Part shown: piece after piece, positions 13,980-21,875 of the stretch
How positions within the stretch are numbered: position 1 is the stretch's first letter
How the letters are laid out: every line of letters begins with the position of its first letter
From: UBA3263 sp964528425
GTDB taxonomy: Bacteria > Bacteroidota > Bacteroidia > Bacteroidales > Muribaculaceae
Reading direction: 5' to 3'
Assembly: GCA_964528425.1 (NCBI GenBank)
Contig: CAZGTD010000022.1
Span: 1 to 31,203, forward strand
DNA: 31,203 nt
Position numbers and translations under genes: made by a program
The notes under the pieces: model-generated
What the model was told of the DNA's origin: nothing
What the model saw: the letters and a program-made list of their open reading frames with translations, nothing else
The model's database searches: none

Positions 13980-16094
13980 TTATGGTTTGAGAGTTAAGTG
14001 TATTCTTTTTGTTCCGGTTACGGTTTGGGCGGCAACGTGGCCTATGCCGCTGAAGGTAACTTCCAGGCCTGCGCGCTCGAGGGTATTGACCGCTTCGCGG
14101 AGTCCCATGCCCCGAACGTTGGGCACATCGCCGGCGGCCGGGGTTTCGCCTCCGGCAATTCGTTTGGGGTTGGACCCGGTTTTACGTTTGATAATTCCGG
14201 CGAGTTCGTTCGATGCCGAAGCAAAGAGGGTGGGGCGCGTTTCCTTGTATGATTCGTCGGCCGCCGCGTCGGCAATGTAGTCGGAGCTGTTGTCGAGCAT
14301 TCCGCGGGCATACATGGAAATGGCAACGTCGCGCAGAACGGTGCCCGAAGTGGTTGCGGCGCCGAAAACGTTTTCGCGGGGGTGGAACATCAACACCACG
14401 CAGCTATATTTCGGATTTTCAGCCGGAAAGTAGCCGCAAAAGGCAAGGCGTTTGCGGCCGGTGTCGTACTTATGTGTTTCGGGGTTGACGGAATAGCAGG
14501 TGCCGGTTTTTCCGGCGATGGTAACGTAGGGGTTGCGGAGTGAGCGCGCCGTGCCGTGGTCGCCGTTCACTACCAGGCTCAGGCATTGCTGCATCATTTT
14601 TGCCGTGCGTTCCGAGCATGCCCGTTCGCGCACATAGCTGATGGGAACTATTGAGTCAAGACCGTCGCGATGAAGAGCCTTTACCAGATGCGGGCGCACA
14701 TAGCGGCCTCCGTTAGCGATAGCGTTATAGATGCTCAGGGTATGGAGCGGCGGAATCTCGGCGCCGTAGCCATAGAACTGGCGCGACAGCGTAACCAGGC
14801 CGCCCGAGCCGAGAGGAACCACCGGAAACCAGGGCGCGCGTTCTTCGCCGATGCCCGACTTGAGGCGTTCGAGGAAACCGGTTTCGGCAACCCGGTCGTG
14901 CCAACCCTGAGGCGAACGGTAGAAGCGCGACAGAATGCGGGCCATGCCTATGTTGCTCGACTGCTCGATGCAGCCGGCAACTGTCAGTTGCGCGTTATAG
15001 TGCGAGTCGGTAATAGGGCTTCCCTGACCGAATGCCTTGAACGAAGCGCCGATGTCAACAACCGAGTCGAGGTCGTTGACGTAGCCGTCTTCAATCGCAA
15101 TCATCATACTCAGCGGTTTAACAACCGAGCCCGGCTCAAAGCGCTGAACGGCGCGGTTCATGGCTTCGATGTAGATGCCCTCGCCTTTGTGTTTGGGGTC
15201 TTCTTCGAGGTTGCATATCCCTTTGATTTCGCCGGTGGCGACTTCCATGAGTACTGCCGTGCCCCATTCGGCGCGCGAGTATTTCAGGCGTTCGAGCAGT
15301 GCGTTTTCGAGAATGTCCTGCATCTGAACGTCGATTGTTGATTCAACGTCCCAGCCGCGCACGGCGGGAATCTCAGCCCAGTTGCCGATGCCGCGCGTAA
15401 AGATTACCTTTTTATTGACTCCGGCGCGTCCGTAAAGCAGCGAGTCGAGGGCGTATTCCAGCCCCGACATGCCGTGGATTTCGCCATTGGCGCGTTCGCT
15501 GACAACGCCGATCGACAGTTTGGCCATCGGCCCGTAGGGATTGCGTCGGCGCAGCATCGGTTCGGCCTGAAGGCCGTGGTTGCCCAGGCGGCGTCCCTTG
15601 AAGAAGGGGAATTTTTTTATTTGCTGATAGTCGGCATAGCTAACGTTGGAAATCAAGCGCCAGCCGCGCGGACGGCGTTTGCGGTGAAGAGGGGCTTCCA
15701 GCGAGTCGCGCCAGGCTTTAACTCCGCCCCGAATCGGAAAGTATCGCGCAAGTGAATCGGCCAGCGAGTCTTTCTTTTCAACGTAGGCTTTCCAGTGGAA
15801 GCCTTCGGAACCGAAGTCCATGCGCAGCGTATAGTATTGCAGGGTTGTGGCCAGCACGCTGCCGTCAGCGGCAAGAATATCGCCGCGGGCAGGCTGGATT
15901 TTTGAATCCGTACTCGAAAGTTCCTGTTTTGCCAGTTCGTTCCAGTGGGGTGCGTCAATAACCGAGTTCTTGAACGTGTTATAGGCAATCCAAACGGCAA
16001 CGACGATAAACAGCACCGACACAATCGCATAGCGTGTCATCATTGATGCACGCTTGCCTTTTTTCTTTTGGGCTATGGGTTTGCGGGGTGCCAT
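13980..16094 (-). CDS. ftsI: Septal transpeptidase FtsI (PBP3) with C-terminal PASTA domain
   Basis: This class B penicillin-binding protein crosslinks septal peptidoglycan. Its 704 residues comprise a basic cytoplasmic start (KPIAQKKKGKR), one transmembrane helix at about 21-38, a PBP dimerisation region beginning 'QPARGDILAADGSVLA' (67-82), and a transpeptidase domain with SVVK (Ser323 nucleophile), SSN (379-381) and KTG (529-531). After a low-complexity spacer (about 605-655) a single PASTA-like domain follows, 'DVPNVRGMGLREAVNTLERAGLEVTFSG' to the end. PASTA domains on FtsI are usual in Bacteroidetes but not in enterobacteria. The gene lies 15 bases after the ftsL-like gene and five before murE. 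Confidence 0.95.
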   Translation of the reverse strand: MAPRKPIAQKKKGKRASMMTRYAIVSVLFIVVAVWIAYNTFKNSVIDAPHWNELAKQELSSTDSKIQPARGDILAADGSVLATTLQYYTLRMDFGSEGFHWKAYVEKKDSLADSLARYFPIRGGVKAWRDSLEAPLHRKRRPRGWRLISNVSYADYQQIKKFPFFKGRRLGNHGLQAEPMLRRRNPYGPMAKLSIGVVSERANGEIHGMSGLEYALDSLLYGRAGVNKKVIFTRGIGNWAEIPAVRGWDVESTIDVQMQDILENALLERLKYSRAEWGTAVLMEVATGEIKGICNLEEDPKHKGEGIYIEAMNRAVQRFEPGSVVKPLSMMIAIEDGYVNDLDSVVDIGASFKAFGQGSPITDSHYNAQLTVAGCIEQSSNIGMARILSRFYRSPQGWHDRVAETGFLERLKSGIGEERAPWFPVVPLGSGGLVTLSRQFYGYGAEIPPLHTLSIYNAIANGGRYVRPHLVKALHRDGLDSIVPISYVRERACSERTAKMMQQCLSLVVNGDHGTARSLRNPYVTIAGKTGTCYSVNPETHKYDTGRKRLAFCGYFPAENPKYSCVVLMFHPRENVFGAATTSGTVLRDVAISMYARGMLDNSSDYIADAAADESYKETRPTLFASASNELAGIIKRKTGSNPKRIAGGETPAAGDVPNVRGMGLREAVNTLERAGLEVTFSGIGHVAAQTVTGTKRIHLTLKP

Positions 16095-16109
16095 TGCGGG
16101 TATGGACTG

Positions 16110-16424
16110 TTATTTAATATGATAGGGCGGACGCGACTGCACCGACAGGTTCAATCCGAGTGAGTCGAGCTGCTGGCGCATCTGGCTTTCGCGTATGCGG
16201 CCCATATACTCGCCGCGAACGCGGTAGCTTTCGGTTTGAACAATGTCCAGACGGTTATGGAGCTGACGAATCTGTTCCATTGAGCGCTGGCAGCTGTAGC
16301 GGTTTGTTATGTAGGTCAGAATCATTGCGAGCAACACGAAAACCTGGAGCCAATGGCGGGCAAAGAACTCGGACGACACCAGGCGTCCTTCGAGCAGACG
16401 GTTGAAAATATTGGTGGTTGTCAT
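16110..16424 (-). CDS. ftsL: FtsL-like bitopic division protein
   Basis: This 104-residue protein has a cytoplasmic N-terminus of about 24 residues, one transmembrane helix at about 25-41 (WLQVFVLLAMILTYITN), then a basic, heptad-like coiled-coil region (about 45-90: 'RSMEQIRQLHNRLDIVQTES'). That architecture, with the location between rsmH and ftsI, matches FtsL, which forms a complex with FtsQ and FtsB to activate FtsW-FtsI. Primary sequence similarity to enterobacterial FtsL is minimal, so the name relies on topology, size and position; Bacteroidetes homologues are treated as a separate FtsL-like family. The start overlaps the rsmH stop by one base. Confidence 0.85.
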   Translation of the reverse strand: MTTTNIFNRLLEGRLVSSEFFARHWLQVFVLLAMILTYITNRYSCQRSMEQIRQLHNRLDIVQTESYRVRGEYMGRIRESQMRQQLDSLGLNLSVQSRPPYHIK

Positions 16425-17350
16425 TATTTGTTGGCCGGGAGTTTTTCGGCAACACGCAACTTGGCGCTGCGGCTGCGGGGGTTACTGTCAATTTCTTCTT
16501 CGGACGCGGTTATCGGTTTGGAGGTAAGCAGTTTCATCGGCGATAGATTCCGGCCGAAAAAGTCTTTTTGCTCCGAACCGTCAATGCGTCCGGTTTTCAT
16601 AAAGTTTTTAACCAGGCGGTCTTCGAGCGAGTGGTAGGTGATAATTGCGAGGCGTCCGCCCGGTTTGAGCGACTGCAGCGAGCGCTCCAGAAACTGCTCG
16701 AGCGCCTTGATTTCGTCGTTGACCACTATGCGCAGGGCCTGAAAAACCTGGGCCAGCTCCTTCTTTTCGGCCTTGGGCGAGATGTGGGGCCGAATAATTT
16801 CGAGCAGCCGGTTAATTGTTTCAATCGGTTTGGAGGCGCGGGCGCCAACAATCGCCGCCGCCAGTTTGCGCGCCTGACGGAGTTCGCCGTAGAGATGAAA
16901 AATATTGGCAAGTTCTTCTTCGCTGCAGTCGTTGAGCAGGTCGGCGGCGGTTCGGGTTGCTCGCCGGTTCATGCGCATGTCAAGCGGACCGTCGAAGCGG
17001 AAACTGAAACCGCGCTCGGCAGAGTCGAAGTGATGAAACGAAACGCCAAGATCGGCCAGAATGCCGTCTACGTTGCCTTTAACCCCAAAGTAGCGCAGAT
17101 ATTGGCTGATATAGCGGAAGTTACCGTGAATTGCCGTTAGCCTCGGGTCGGCCGGAGCGTTGGCAAGGGCTTCTTCGTCCTGGTCAAACACGTAGAGTTT
17201 ACCTTGTTGGTCTAATTCGGCTAAAATTGCGCGCGAATGGCCTCCTCCGCCAAATGTGGCGTCGGCATATATTCCTGAGGTAGTGATGTTTAGTGAATCA
17301 ATAACCTGGGGCAAGAGTGCTGGAATGTGATAGACCGGCTGCGTGTTCAT
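16424..17350 (-). CDS. rsmH: 16S rRNA (cytosine-1402-N4) methyltransferase RsmH
   Basis: RsmH (MraW) methylates N4 of C1402 in the ribosomal P site, using S-adenosylmethionine. The 308-residue protein has the SAM-binding 'DATFGGGGHS' (30-39), 'ADLGVSFHHFDSAERGFSF' and 'PLDMRMNR', then 'QALRIVVNDEIKALEQFL', 'PGGRLAIITYHSLEDRLVKNFMK' and the closing 'NPRSRSAKLRVAEK', all characteristic. It is the first gene of the dcw cluster here; the mraZ gene usually located just upstream is missing. A -7 promoter box ends five bases before its ATG. Confidence 0.97.
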   Translation of the reverse strand: MNTQPVYHIPALLPQVIDSLNITTSGIYADATFGGGGHSRAILAELDQQGKLYVFDQDEEALANAPADPRLTAIHGNFRYISQYLRYFGVKGNVDGILADLGVSFHHFDSAERGFSFRFDGPLDMRMNRRATRTAADLLNDCSEEELANIFHLYGELRQARKLAAAIVGARASKPIETINRLLEIIRPHISPKAEKKELAQVFQALRIVVNDEIKALEQFLERSLQSLKPGGRLAIITYHSLEDRLVKNFMKTGRIDGSEQKDFFGRNLSPMKLLTSKPITASEEEIDSNPRSRSAKLRVAEKLPANK

Positions 17351-17355
17351 GACCC

Positions 17356-17389
17356 CAAAATTACAAAAAATTCCCTAATAATTTACAAT
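17356..17389 (-). promoter_or_regulatory. Candidate promoter of the dcw cluster
   Basis: TAATTTTG at 17363-17356 on the minus strand fits TAnnTTTG. ATTG at 17389-17386 lies 22 bases further upstream, slightly beyond the preferred -33 spacing. The box ends five bases before the rsmH ATG at 17350, so transcription from it would be nearly leaderless. It is the only good promoter match in the 112-base gap, which also holds the terminator of the upstream gene. Confidence 0.4.
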
Positions 17390-17412
17390 CCCAAACAAAA
17401 AAAATTATCAAC

Positions 17413-17449
17413 AATTATTATGCCCCTGATTTTCAGGGGCATAATAATT
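17413..17449 (-). terminator. Intrinsic terminator of the exported-protein gene
   Basis: Positions 17413-17429 and 17433-17449 are perfect 17-base inverted repeats (core TGCCCCTGA / TCAGGGGCA) around a three-base TTT gap. On the minus strand the hairpin starts 14 bases past the stop codon at 17463 and is followed within about eight bases by a run of eight T. It should stop transcription before rsmH. Confidence 0.85.
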
Positions 17450-17462
17450 TGCGTTTGTAAAC

Positions 17463-18749
17463 TTACCGGCGATACACGCGGCCGTTGGTAATGTAGAACT
17501 GGCCGGGGCGAGGTTGGCTGATTTTGCGGCCCTGAAGGTCATAGAAACCCTCGGCGCGTGTTGACGATTTAACCTCGTTGATCGACGACGGAGTATAGAA
17601 AAAGTCGCGCGAGGTAAAGAGCACTTCGTTGCCCTGGCCGCACTCCTTCATGCGGTAGCCAAGAATCGTTTGCGGTCCGTTCTCGGTAATCCACATCGAC
17701 CTCGACGCCCCGATACCCTCAGCCCATGTTATCCAGTCATCAGAGTCAGACCGGCCTATAAGATTCTGCATGCAGCCGAAATGACTATAGTCCGGTCCTC
17801 TGCTAATTGACGTACCGCAGCCGAATTCCGTTTCTGTCAGTTCCAATTTGCTGCGGTCGTCGTTGAAGCGATAAAATCGGCCATGTCGACCCTGGGCAAC
17901 CACACCCAAGTCCATAATCGGGTAGTCGATGTTGTCCTTAACGAATATACGGTGGTTATAGTCGTAGACGGTAAATTCGGATGGTTCACGCCCTTCGATT
18001 TCGAGTTTAACGGTGGCATATCGTTTATCATCTATGTTTTCCACCCCAACAATTTCTGCTCGCGCATCAACCGTTGAACTGTCGGGCATGGTCACCTCAA
18101 GGTTCCACCAGCGTCCGGGTTCAAGAATGGAATTGATGTTATCGGAATAGTTTTGTATCTTAACGCTGAAATCGTTTTGAGTAAAAATGACCTGACCGTT
18201 TTCTGAGCAGTCAATAATCTGATAACCGTTTAGCCAATCGTTACCGCCAATAATGTGACTATTGCCGATAACGCATTCGCCCATAAGACATCCGACTCCT
18301 TCAACCCACGAGTCGATGGGGTAATTATCGGCTGATGAAATTACGAGTTCCCGGAACTTTCGGCCGTTAACCTCCAATTCGTTTTCAGCTAAAACCTTAC
18401 ATGCTGATTTATGTTTAGGATGTACCGGTTCTTCGGGCTTTAGGCTAAAGTCCATCAGGTCACCCCATAGGCAATCACTAATCATGCCGTTATTGTCGCT
18501 GCACGGAAAGTATAAAGCCTCATCCGGACGGCCGAGATAATGAAATTTCATCATCGTTGCGGGCTGATTATCTATCACCGTATCGCCGCAGACTTCAACC
18601 TGGGCCTTGATGGAAATATTCCTCAGACCGTTAACGCGTCGTTCGTTTACAGTCCAGCTTTTGCCCGGCGTCAACAGCGTCTTCTCCGCCGACATCGACG
18701 AGGTGCATGCTGCAAGGAGCATAATCGCGATAGAATTTCTTATTTTCAT
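17463..18749 (-). CDS. Exported protein with internal duplication and Bacteroidales C-terminal tail, function unknown
   Basis: The 428-residue product is not recognised as a named family. An N-terminal export signal is clear (MKIRNSIAIMLLAACTSS); LAAC at 12-15 could be a lipobox, or a signal peptidase I site may follow SMSA at 21. The rest is two similar halves, about 24-194 and 207-384: 'DSWVEGVG' (146-153) matches 'ITWAEGIG' (340-347), and 'GYQIIDC...VIFTQNDF' (175-194) matches 'GYRMKEC...VLFTSRDF' (364-383). The end, 'GFYDLQGRK...QFYITNGRVYRR' (401-428), is the tail common on Bacteroidales secreted proteins and related to type IX secretion sorting domains. Base composition is lower in GC than both neighbours. 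It has its own promoter and terminator, so it is a single-gene unit. Confidence 0.8.
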   Translation of the reverse strand: MKIRNSIAIMLLAACTSSMSAEKTLLTPGKSWTVNERRVNGLRNISIKAQVEVCGDTVIDNQPATMMKFHYLGRPDEALYFPCSDNNGMISDCLWGDLMDFSLKPEEPVHPKHKSACKVLAENELEVNGRKFRELVISSADNYPIDSWVEGVGCLMGECVIGNSHIIGGNDWLNGYQIIDCSENGQVIFTQNDFSVKIQNYSDNINSILEPGRWWNLEVTMPDSSTVDARAEIVGVENIDDKRYATVKLEIEGREPSEFTVYDYNHRIFVKDNIDYPIMDLGVVAQGRHGRFYRFNDDRSKLELTETEFGCGTSISRGPDYSHFGCMQNLIGRSDSDDWITWAEGIGASRSMWITENGPQTILGYRMKECGQGNEVLFTSRDFFYTPSSINEVKSSTRAEGFYDLQGRKISQPRPGQFYITNGRVYRR

Positions 18750-18777
18750 AGCTTATACGGAATAATAGTTAGCGCCG

Positions 18778-18808
18778 TAAAGTTATGAAAAAAATTACTG
18801 AAAATCAA
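18778..18808 (-). promoter_or_regulatory. Promoter of the exported-protein gene
   Basis: TAACTTTA at 18785-18778 on the minus strand differs from TAnnTTTG only at the last base. A TTG stands 20 bases further upstream, at the -33 distance. The predicted leader is about 25 bases to the ATG at 18749. The rest of the 128-base gap is AT-rich without further clear structure. Confidence 0.5.
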
Positions 18809-18877
18809 CGATGTAACAGTATTGTAAACATTTTTTAACATGTTTGGGTGTATTTTATCAGGCTAAGGCTCGGAGAG

Positions 18878-21865
18878 TTAGAGGCGGAGGGTGGAGGCGG
18901 TGCGGATGCGGGGCTTGAGTTCGCCGCCGTAGATGTAGGTGGCGGTGGGGGTGGCGATGATGCTTGCGCCGGCGCGGGCGGCGTCGGGGGTTTCGGTTAG
19001 CACGCTCCAGGAATTGGAATCGGGATTGAAAATCAGCACTTTTTGATTGAAGCGATACCATTCAATCGGATGGAGCAGATAGTCGGGGGCCTGGTTTTGG
19101 AGGGCGGCGATAAACACCTCGCGGTTAACGCCCCCGGCGGCAAGGATGGTGCCGTCGGCGCGGGTTGCGGCAACGCCGCCGCCGAAAGTTAGCCCGGGGT
19201 CGGCTGCGGCGGTCCATTTTTTCGTTTGAGGGTTGTAGCAGAGGCCGGAGGTTTCAACCGTGGCGTCCTTCCCGCTACCGGCAAATCCGCCCCAAACGTA
19301 GAGCTTGCCGCCGGCGGCTGCCGCTACGGGTTGCACTCGCGGATTGCCGGGCATCTTGCCGGCCTTCTGCCATTTGGAATCGGGAACGGAAAGGTCGAGA
19401 CTCCATAATGTTGCCGAAGGTTTGCCGTCAACGTTGCCGCCAACAACATAGAGCGTCCGGCCGACAACGGCTGCCGCGGCATTGTCGACCTTGGCGGGCA
19501 TTGCGGGGAGCGGGAGCAGCTCGGTGCCGTTGAAAGTGGCTACTTCGCCGGTAGGCATTACCCACACCGGGCCATCGGCGGTTTGAGCGCTTGCGCCGTA
19601 GGCCATGGCTTCGGGGAGCGAGCCGATGCGTTGCCACTGCATGGTTTCGGGGTTGGCGGCATAGATTCCTTTGTAGAATACTTTTTGGGCCGTCGGGGCC
19701 AGCGGGTCGTCGGTTGGGAAGTTGCAACCGCCGGCAATTATTATCCGGCCGTCGGGGAGCAGGCCGCTGAAGGCGCCGCTGACTCCGAACTCCATGCCGG
19801 GTTCAACATTCAGGTTGGTAGCTTCTGCCCGGAAGGTTGAGGCGGGGAGCGCCGATGAGTTCACCAGATTGCCGGTAGCCACCGGTTGCCAAGAGTAGCG
19901 TACAAAGCGCGGATTTTCCATATAGTTGTTGGTTAGGATTATCTGATTATCAATAATTTCGGCGGTTGCCGGCGCGAAAAAACCGTCGATTTCGGCAATT
20001 TCGAAGCCGCGAACCGCTGCGGAGTCGGCGGTGGTGAGGCCCTGGGCATGATCAAAAGTAAGAATCAGGCGCCCGGGAGCGGCAATGACGCTGCTCAGCG
20101 CGGGGCCTTCGGCCTCCAGGTTGCGGCCATAGCTGTTTTTTAGCGCCAGGCGGCCCAGGCGTTCGCCAACGGGGCGCTTGTTGCGTGGATGAACGTCGCG
20201 TGCATCGCCATAGTCGCTGCTCACAGCCATGTAGGTTTGCGGCAGATTCAGGGCCAGCAGGCGTTGACTGTTGCGGAAGTCGGGCCACGACGGGCGCTCG
20301 ATGCTCGAAAGCTGAACGAAGTAAACAGGCAGCTGCGGCGAGCGGAATTCCTCGCGCCAGCTCGAAAGCAGTTGCGGAAACAGCTGCTCGTGGAGCTCAA
20401 CGTTGTGGGCGTTGCTTTCGCCCTGATACCAGATTACGCCGGCGAGCTGCGGACGGCCCAGGGGGCGGATGCCCGCGGCAAACAGGTAGCCGGGCAGGTA
20501 GGGGTGGAGCCCTTCTTCGCCACCGAGATTATCGCGTACGCGCCCCTGAACCCACTTTTGCAGGTAGTCGCCCTTGAGGGGGTTGCGAAGAATGCCGGGA
20601 GTGTTGAGTTCAAGGGTGTTAACGTCGATCCAGCTTTCTATGCCTGAGCCGCCGACAGCATTGGAAATCACCCCTACAGGCACTTGCAGCGAGTCGCGCA
20701 GCTGCTTGGCAAAGAAGTAGGCCACGGCCGAAAAGTCGCCCGCATTGTCGGGCGAAATCGGCTCCCAGCGGCTCGCGCGGTAGTGTTTGAGCTGATTCAT
20801 CAAGGCCCGGATGGAGTCAGACCATTGAACCTTGTCGGTGCGGGCAATTTCGCGCATGTTATATATGCGCAGGTCGGGGTCGGCGCTTGCGGCTATGGCC
20901 TCGGGGCCACCAATGGCGTCGCGGAGCTTGAACTCCATGTTTGACTGCCCGGAGGCGAGCCAAACCTCGCCGGCCAGGATGTCGCTGAGGCGAATCGTGT
21001 CGCCGCCGGCAGCTATCTGCATGGTGTAGGCCGGGCCGCTGACGAGCGGGGCGGTCAGCAGCTGCCACTCGCCGCGATTGTTGGCGCGGGTGCGGTAGTT
21101 GCGGCCGTCGAGGGTCAGAACCACTTCTGTGCCGGCGTTGGCCGTGCCGTCGATGCGGAGCGGGCGATTGCGCTGAACAACCATTCCCGACTGCCAGATT
21201 TCGGGCAATTGCAGGCCGCCGTAGTTGCCGGTAATCGCCTTGCGAACGGTTTCGGCCATGATGCCCGCGCCTTCAACGTTGGGGTGAACATTGTCGAAAA
21301 TCAGTTCCTGGCGGTCGCTCAGCGGAGCATCGAAGTCGATGAGCTCCACTGAAGCCGCCTGCGCTATGCGTTCGATGGCCTGCTGAATCTGCAGGCGCCA
21401 GTCGCGGGTGCCGGTTTCAAAGCGGGCGTGGCCGGCGCGCAGGGGGGTGAGGCGTGCAATAATTATGCGCACGTCGGGGTTGACGCTGCGCAGCGAGTCG
21501 ATGAGTTCCATGTAGTTGCTGCAGAACTCATCTTTATAGTTCGGCCAGTTGCGCGGGTCGGTGTCGTTAACTCCCAAGTGCACAACCGCAATATCGGGCC
21601 GGAACTCCAGCGCCGCTTTCCATTCGGGCAGGCCCATGTAGGGTTTGTGGCCGTGGTTCAGGAGCGTAGCTCCGGAGTTTCCGAAGTTGCCGATTTCGTA
21701 ATCGTCGCCTAAAAGCCGCTGAAGCTGAAAGGGGTAGGCATTGACCGTGCGGTCGGGCAGAAGGTAGCCGAAGGTTATTGAGTTGCCGATGCAGGCAACC
21801 TTGGTTTTGGCGCCCAGGCCGAGCCATAAGGCAATAAAAACTAAAAGGGCAACTAACTTTTTCAT
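18878..21865 (-). CDS. Exported GDSL esterase / sialate O-acetylesterase / NanM-like mutarotase fusion
   Basis: This 995-residue protein joins three modules. After a signal peptide (about 1-19) comes an SGNH/GDSL hydrolase (about 20-212) with 'IGNSITFGY' (Ser29), 'LGVNDTDP' and 'DNVHP' (Asp191, His194). The second (about 213-680) is a sialate O-acetylesterase domain with 'SGQSNM' (Ser308), 'WYQGESN' (479-485) and 'DARDVHP' (His559). The third (about 690-995) is a Kelch beta-propeller with repeated 'GGKLYVWGG'-type blades, like the cyclically permuted mutarotase NanM. The whole should act in the periplasm, removing O-acetyl groups from sialic acids and speeding alpha-to-beta conversion before uptake. 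It is the last gene of the nan operon, ten bases after the epimerase gene. Which sugar position each esterase acts on cannot be read from the sequence. Confidence 0.9.
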   Translation of the reverse strand: MKKLVALLVFIALWLGLGAKTKVACIGNSITFGYLLPDRTVNAYPFQLQRLLGDDYEIGNFGNSGATLLNHGHKPYMGLPEWKAALEFRPDIAVVHLGVNDTDPRNWPNYKDEFCSNYMELIDSLRSVNPDVRIIIARLTPLRAGHARFETGTRDWRLQIQQAIERIAQAASVELIDFDAPLSDRQELIFDNVHPNVEGAGIMAETVRKAITGNYGGLQLPEIWQSGMVVQRNRPLRIDGTANAGTEVVLTLDGRNYRTRANNRGEWQLLTAPLVSGPAYTMQIAAGGDTIRLSDILAGEVWLASGQSNMEFKLRDAIGGPEAIAASADPDLRIYNMREIARTDKVQWSDSIRALMNQLKHYRASRWEPISPDNAGDFSAVAYFFAKQLRDSLQVPVGVISNAVGGSGIESWIDVNTLELNTPGILRNPLKGDYLQKWVQGRVRDNLGGEEGLHPYLPGYLFAAGIRPLGRPQLAGVIWYQGESNAHNVELHEQLFPQLLSSWREEFRSPQLPVYFVQLSSIERPSWPDFRNSQRLLALNLPQTYMAVSSDYGDARDVHPRNKRPVGERLGRLALKNSYGRNLEAEGPALSSVIAAPGRLILTFDHAQGLTTADSAAVRGFEIAEIDGFFAPATAEIIDNQIILTNNYMENPRFVRYSWQPVATGNLVNSSALPASTFRAEATNLNVEPGMEFGVSGAFSGLLPDGRIIIAGGCNFPTDDPLAPTAQKVFYKGIYAANPETMQWQRIGSLPEAMAYGASAQTADGPVWVMPTGEVATFNGTELLPLPAMPAKVDNAAAAVVGRTLYVVGGNVDGKPSATLWSLDLSVPDSKWQKAGKMPGNPRVQPVAAAAGGKLYVWGGFAGSGKDATVETSGLCYNPQTKKWTAAADPGLTFGGGVAATRADGTILAAGGVNREVFIAALQNQAPDYLLHPIEWYRFNQKVLIFNPDSNSWSVLTETPDAARAGASIIATPTATYIYGGELKPRIRTASTLRL

Positions 21866-21875
21866 GCAGGCGGGT

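Noticed and set aside
17351..17462. Search for an mraZ remnant upstream of rsmH
   Set aside because: The 112-base gap holds only a terminator and a promoter-like box; no open frame or AbrB-like residue pattern was seen.
18826..18845. AAACAT / ATGTTT hairpin after the nan operon
   Set aside because: Only six AT-rich pairs and no T-run in the minus direction; too weak to call a terminator.
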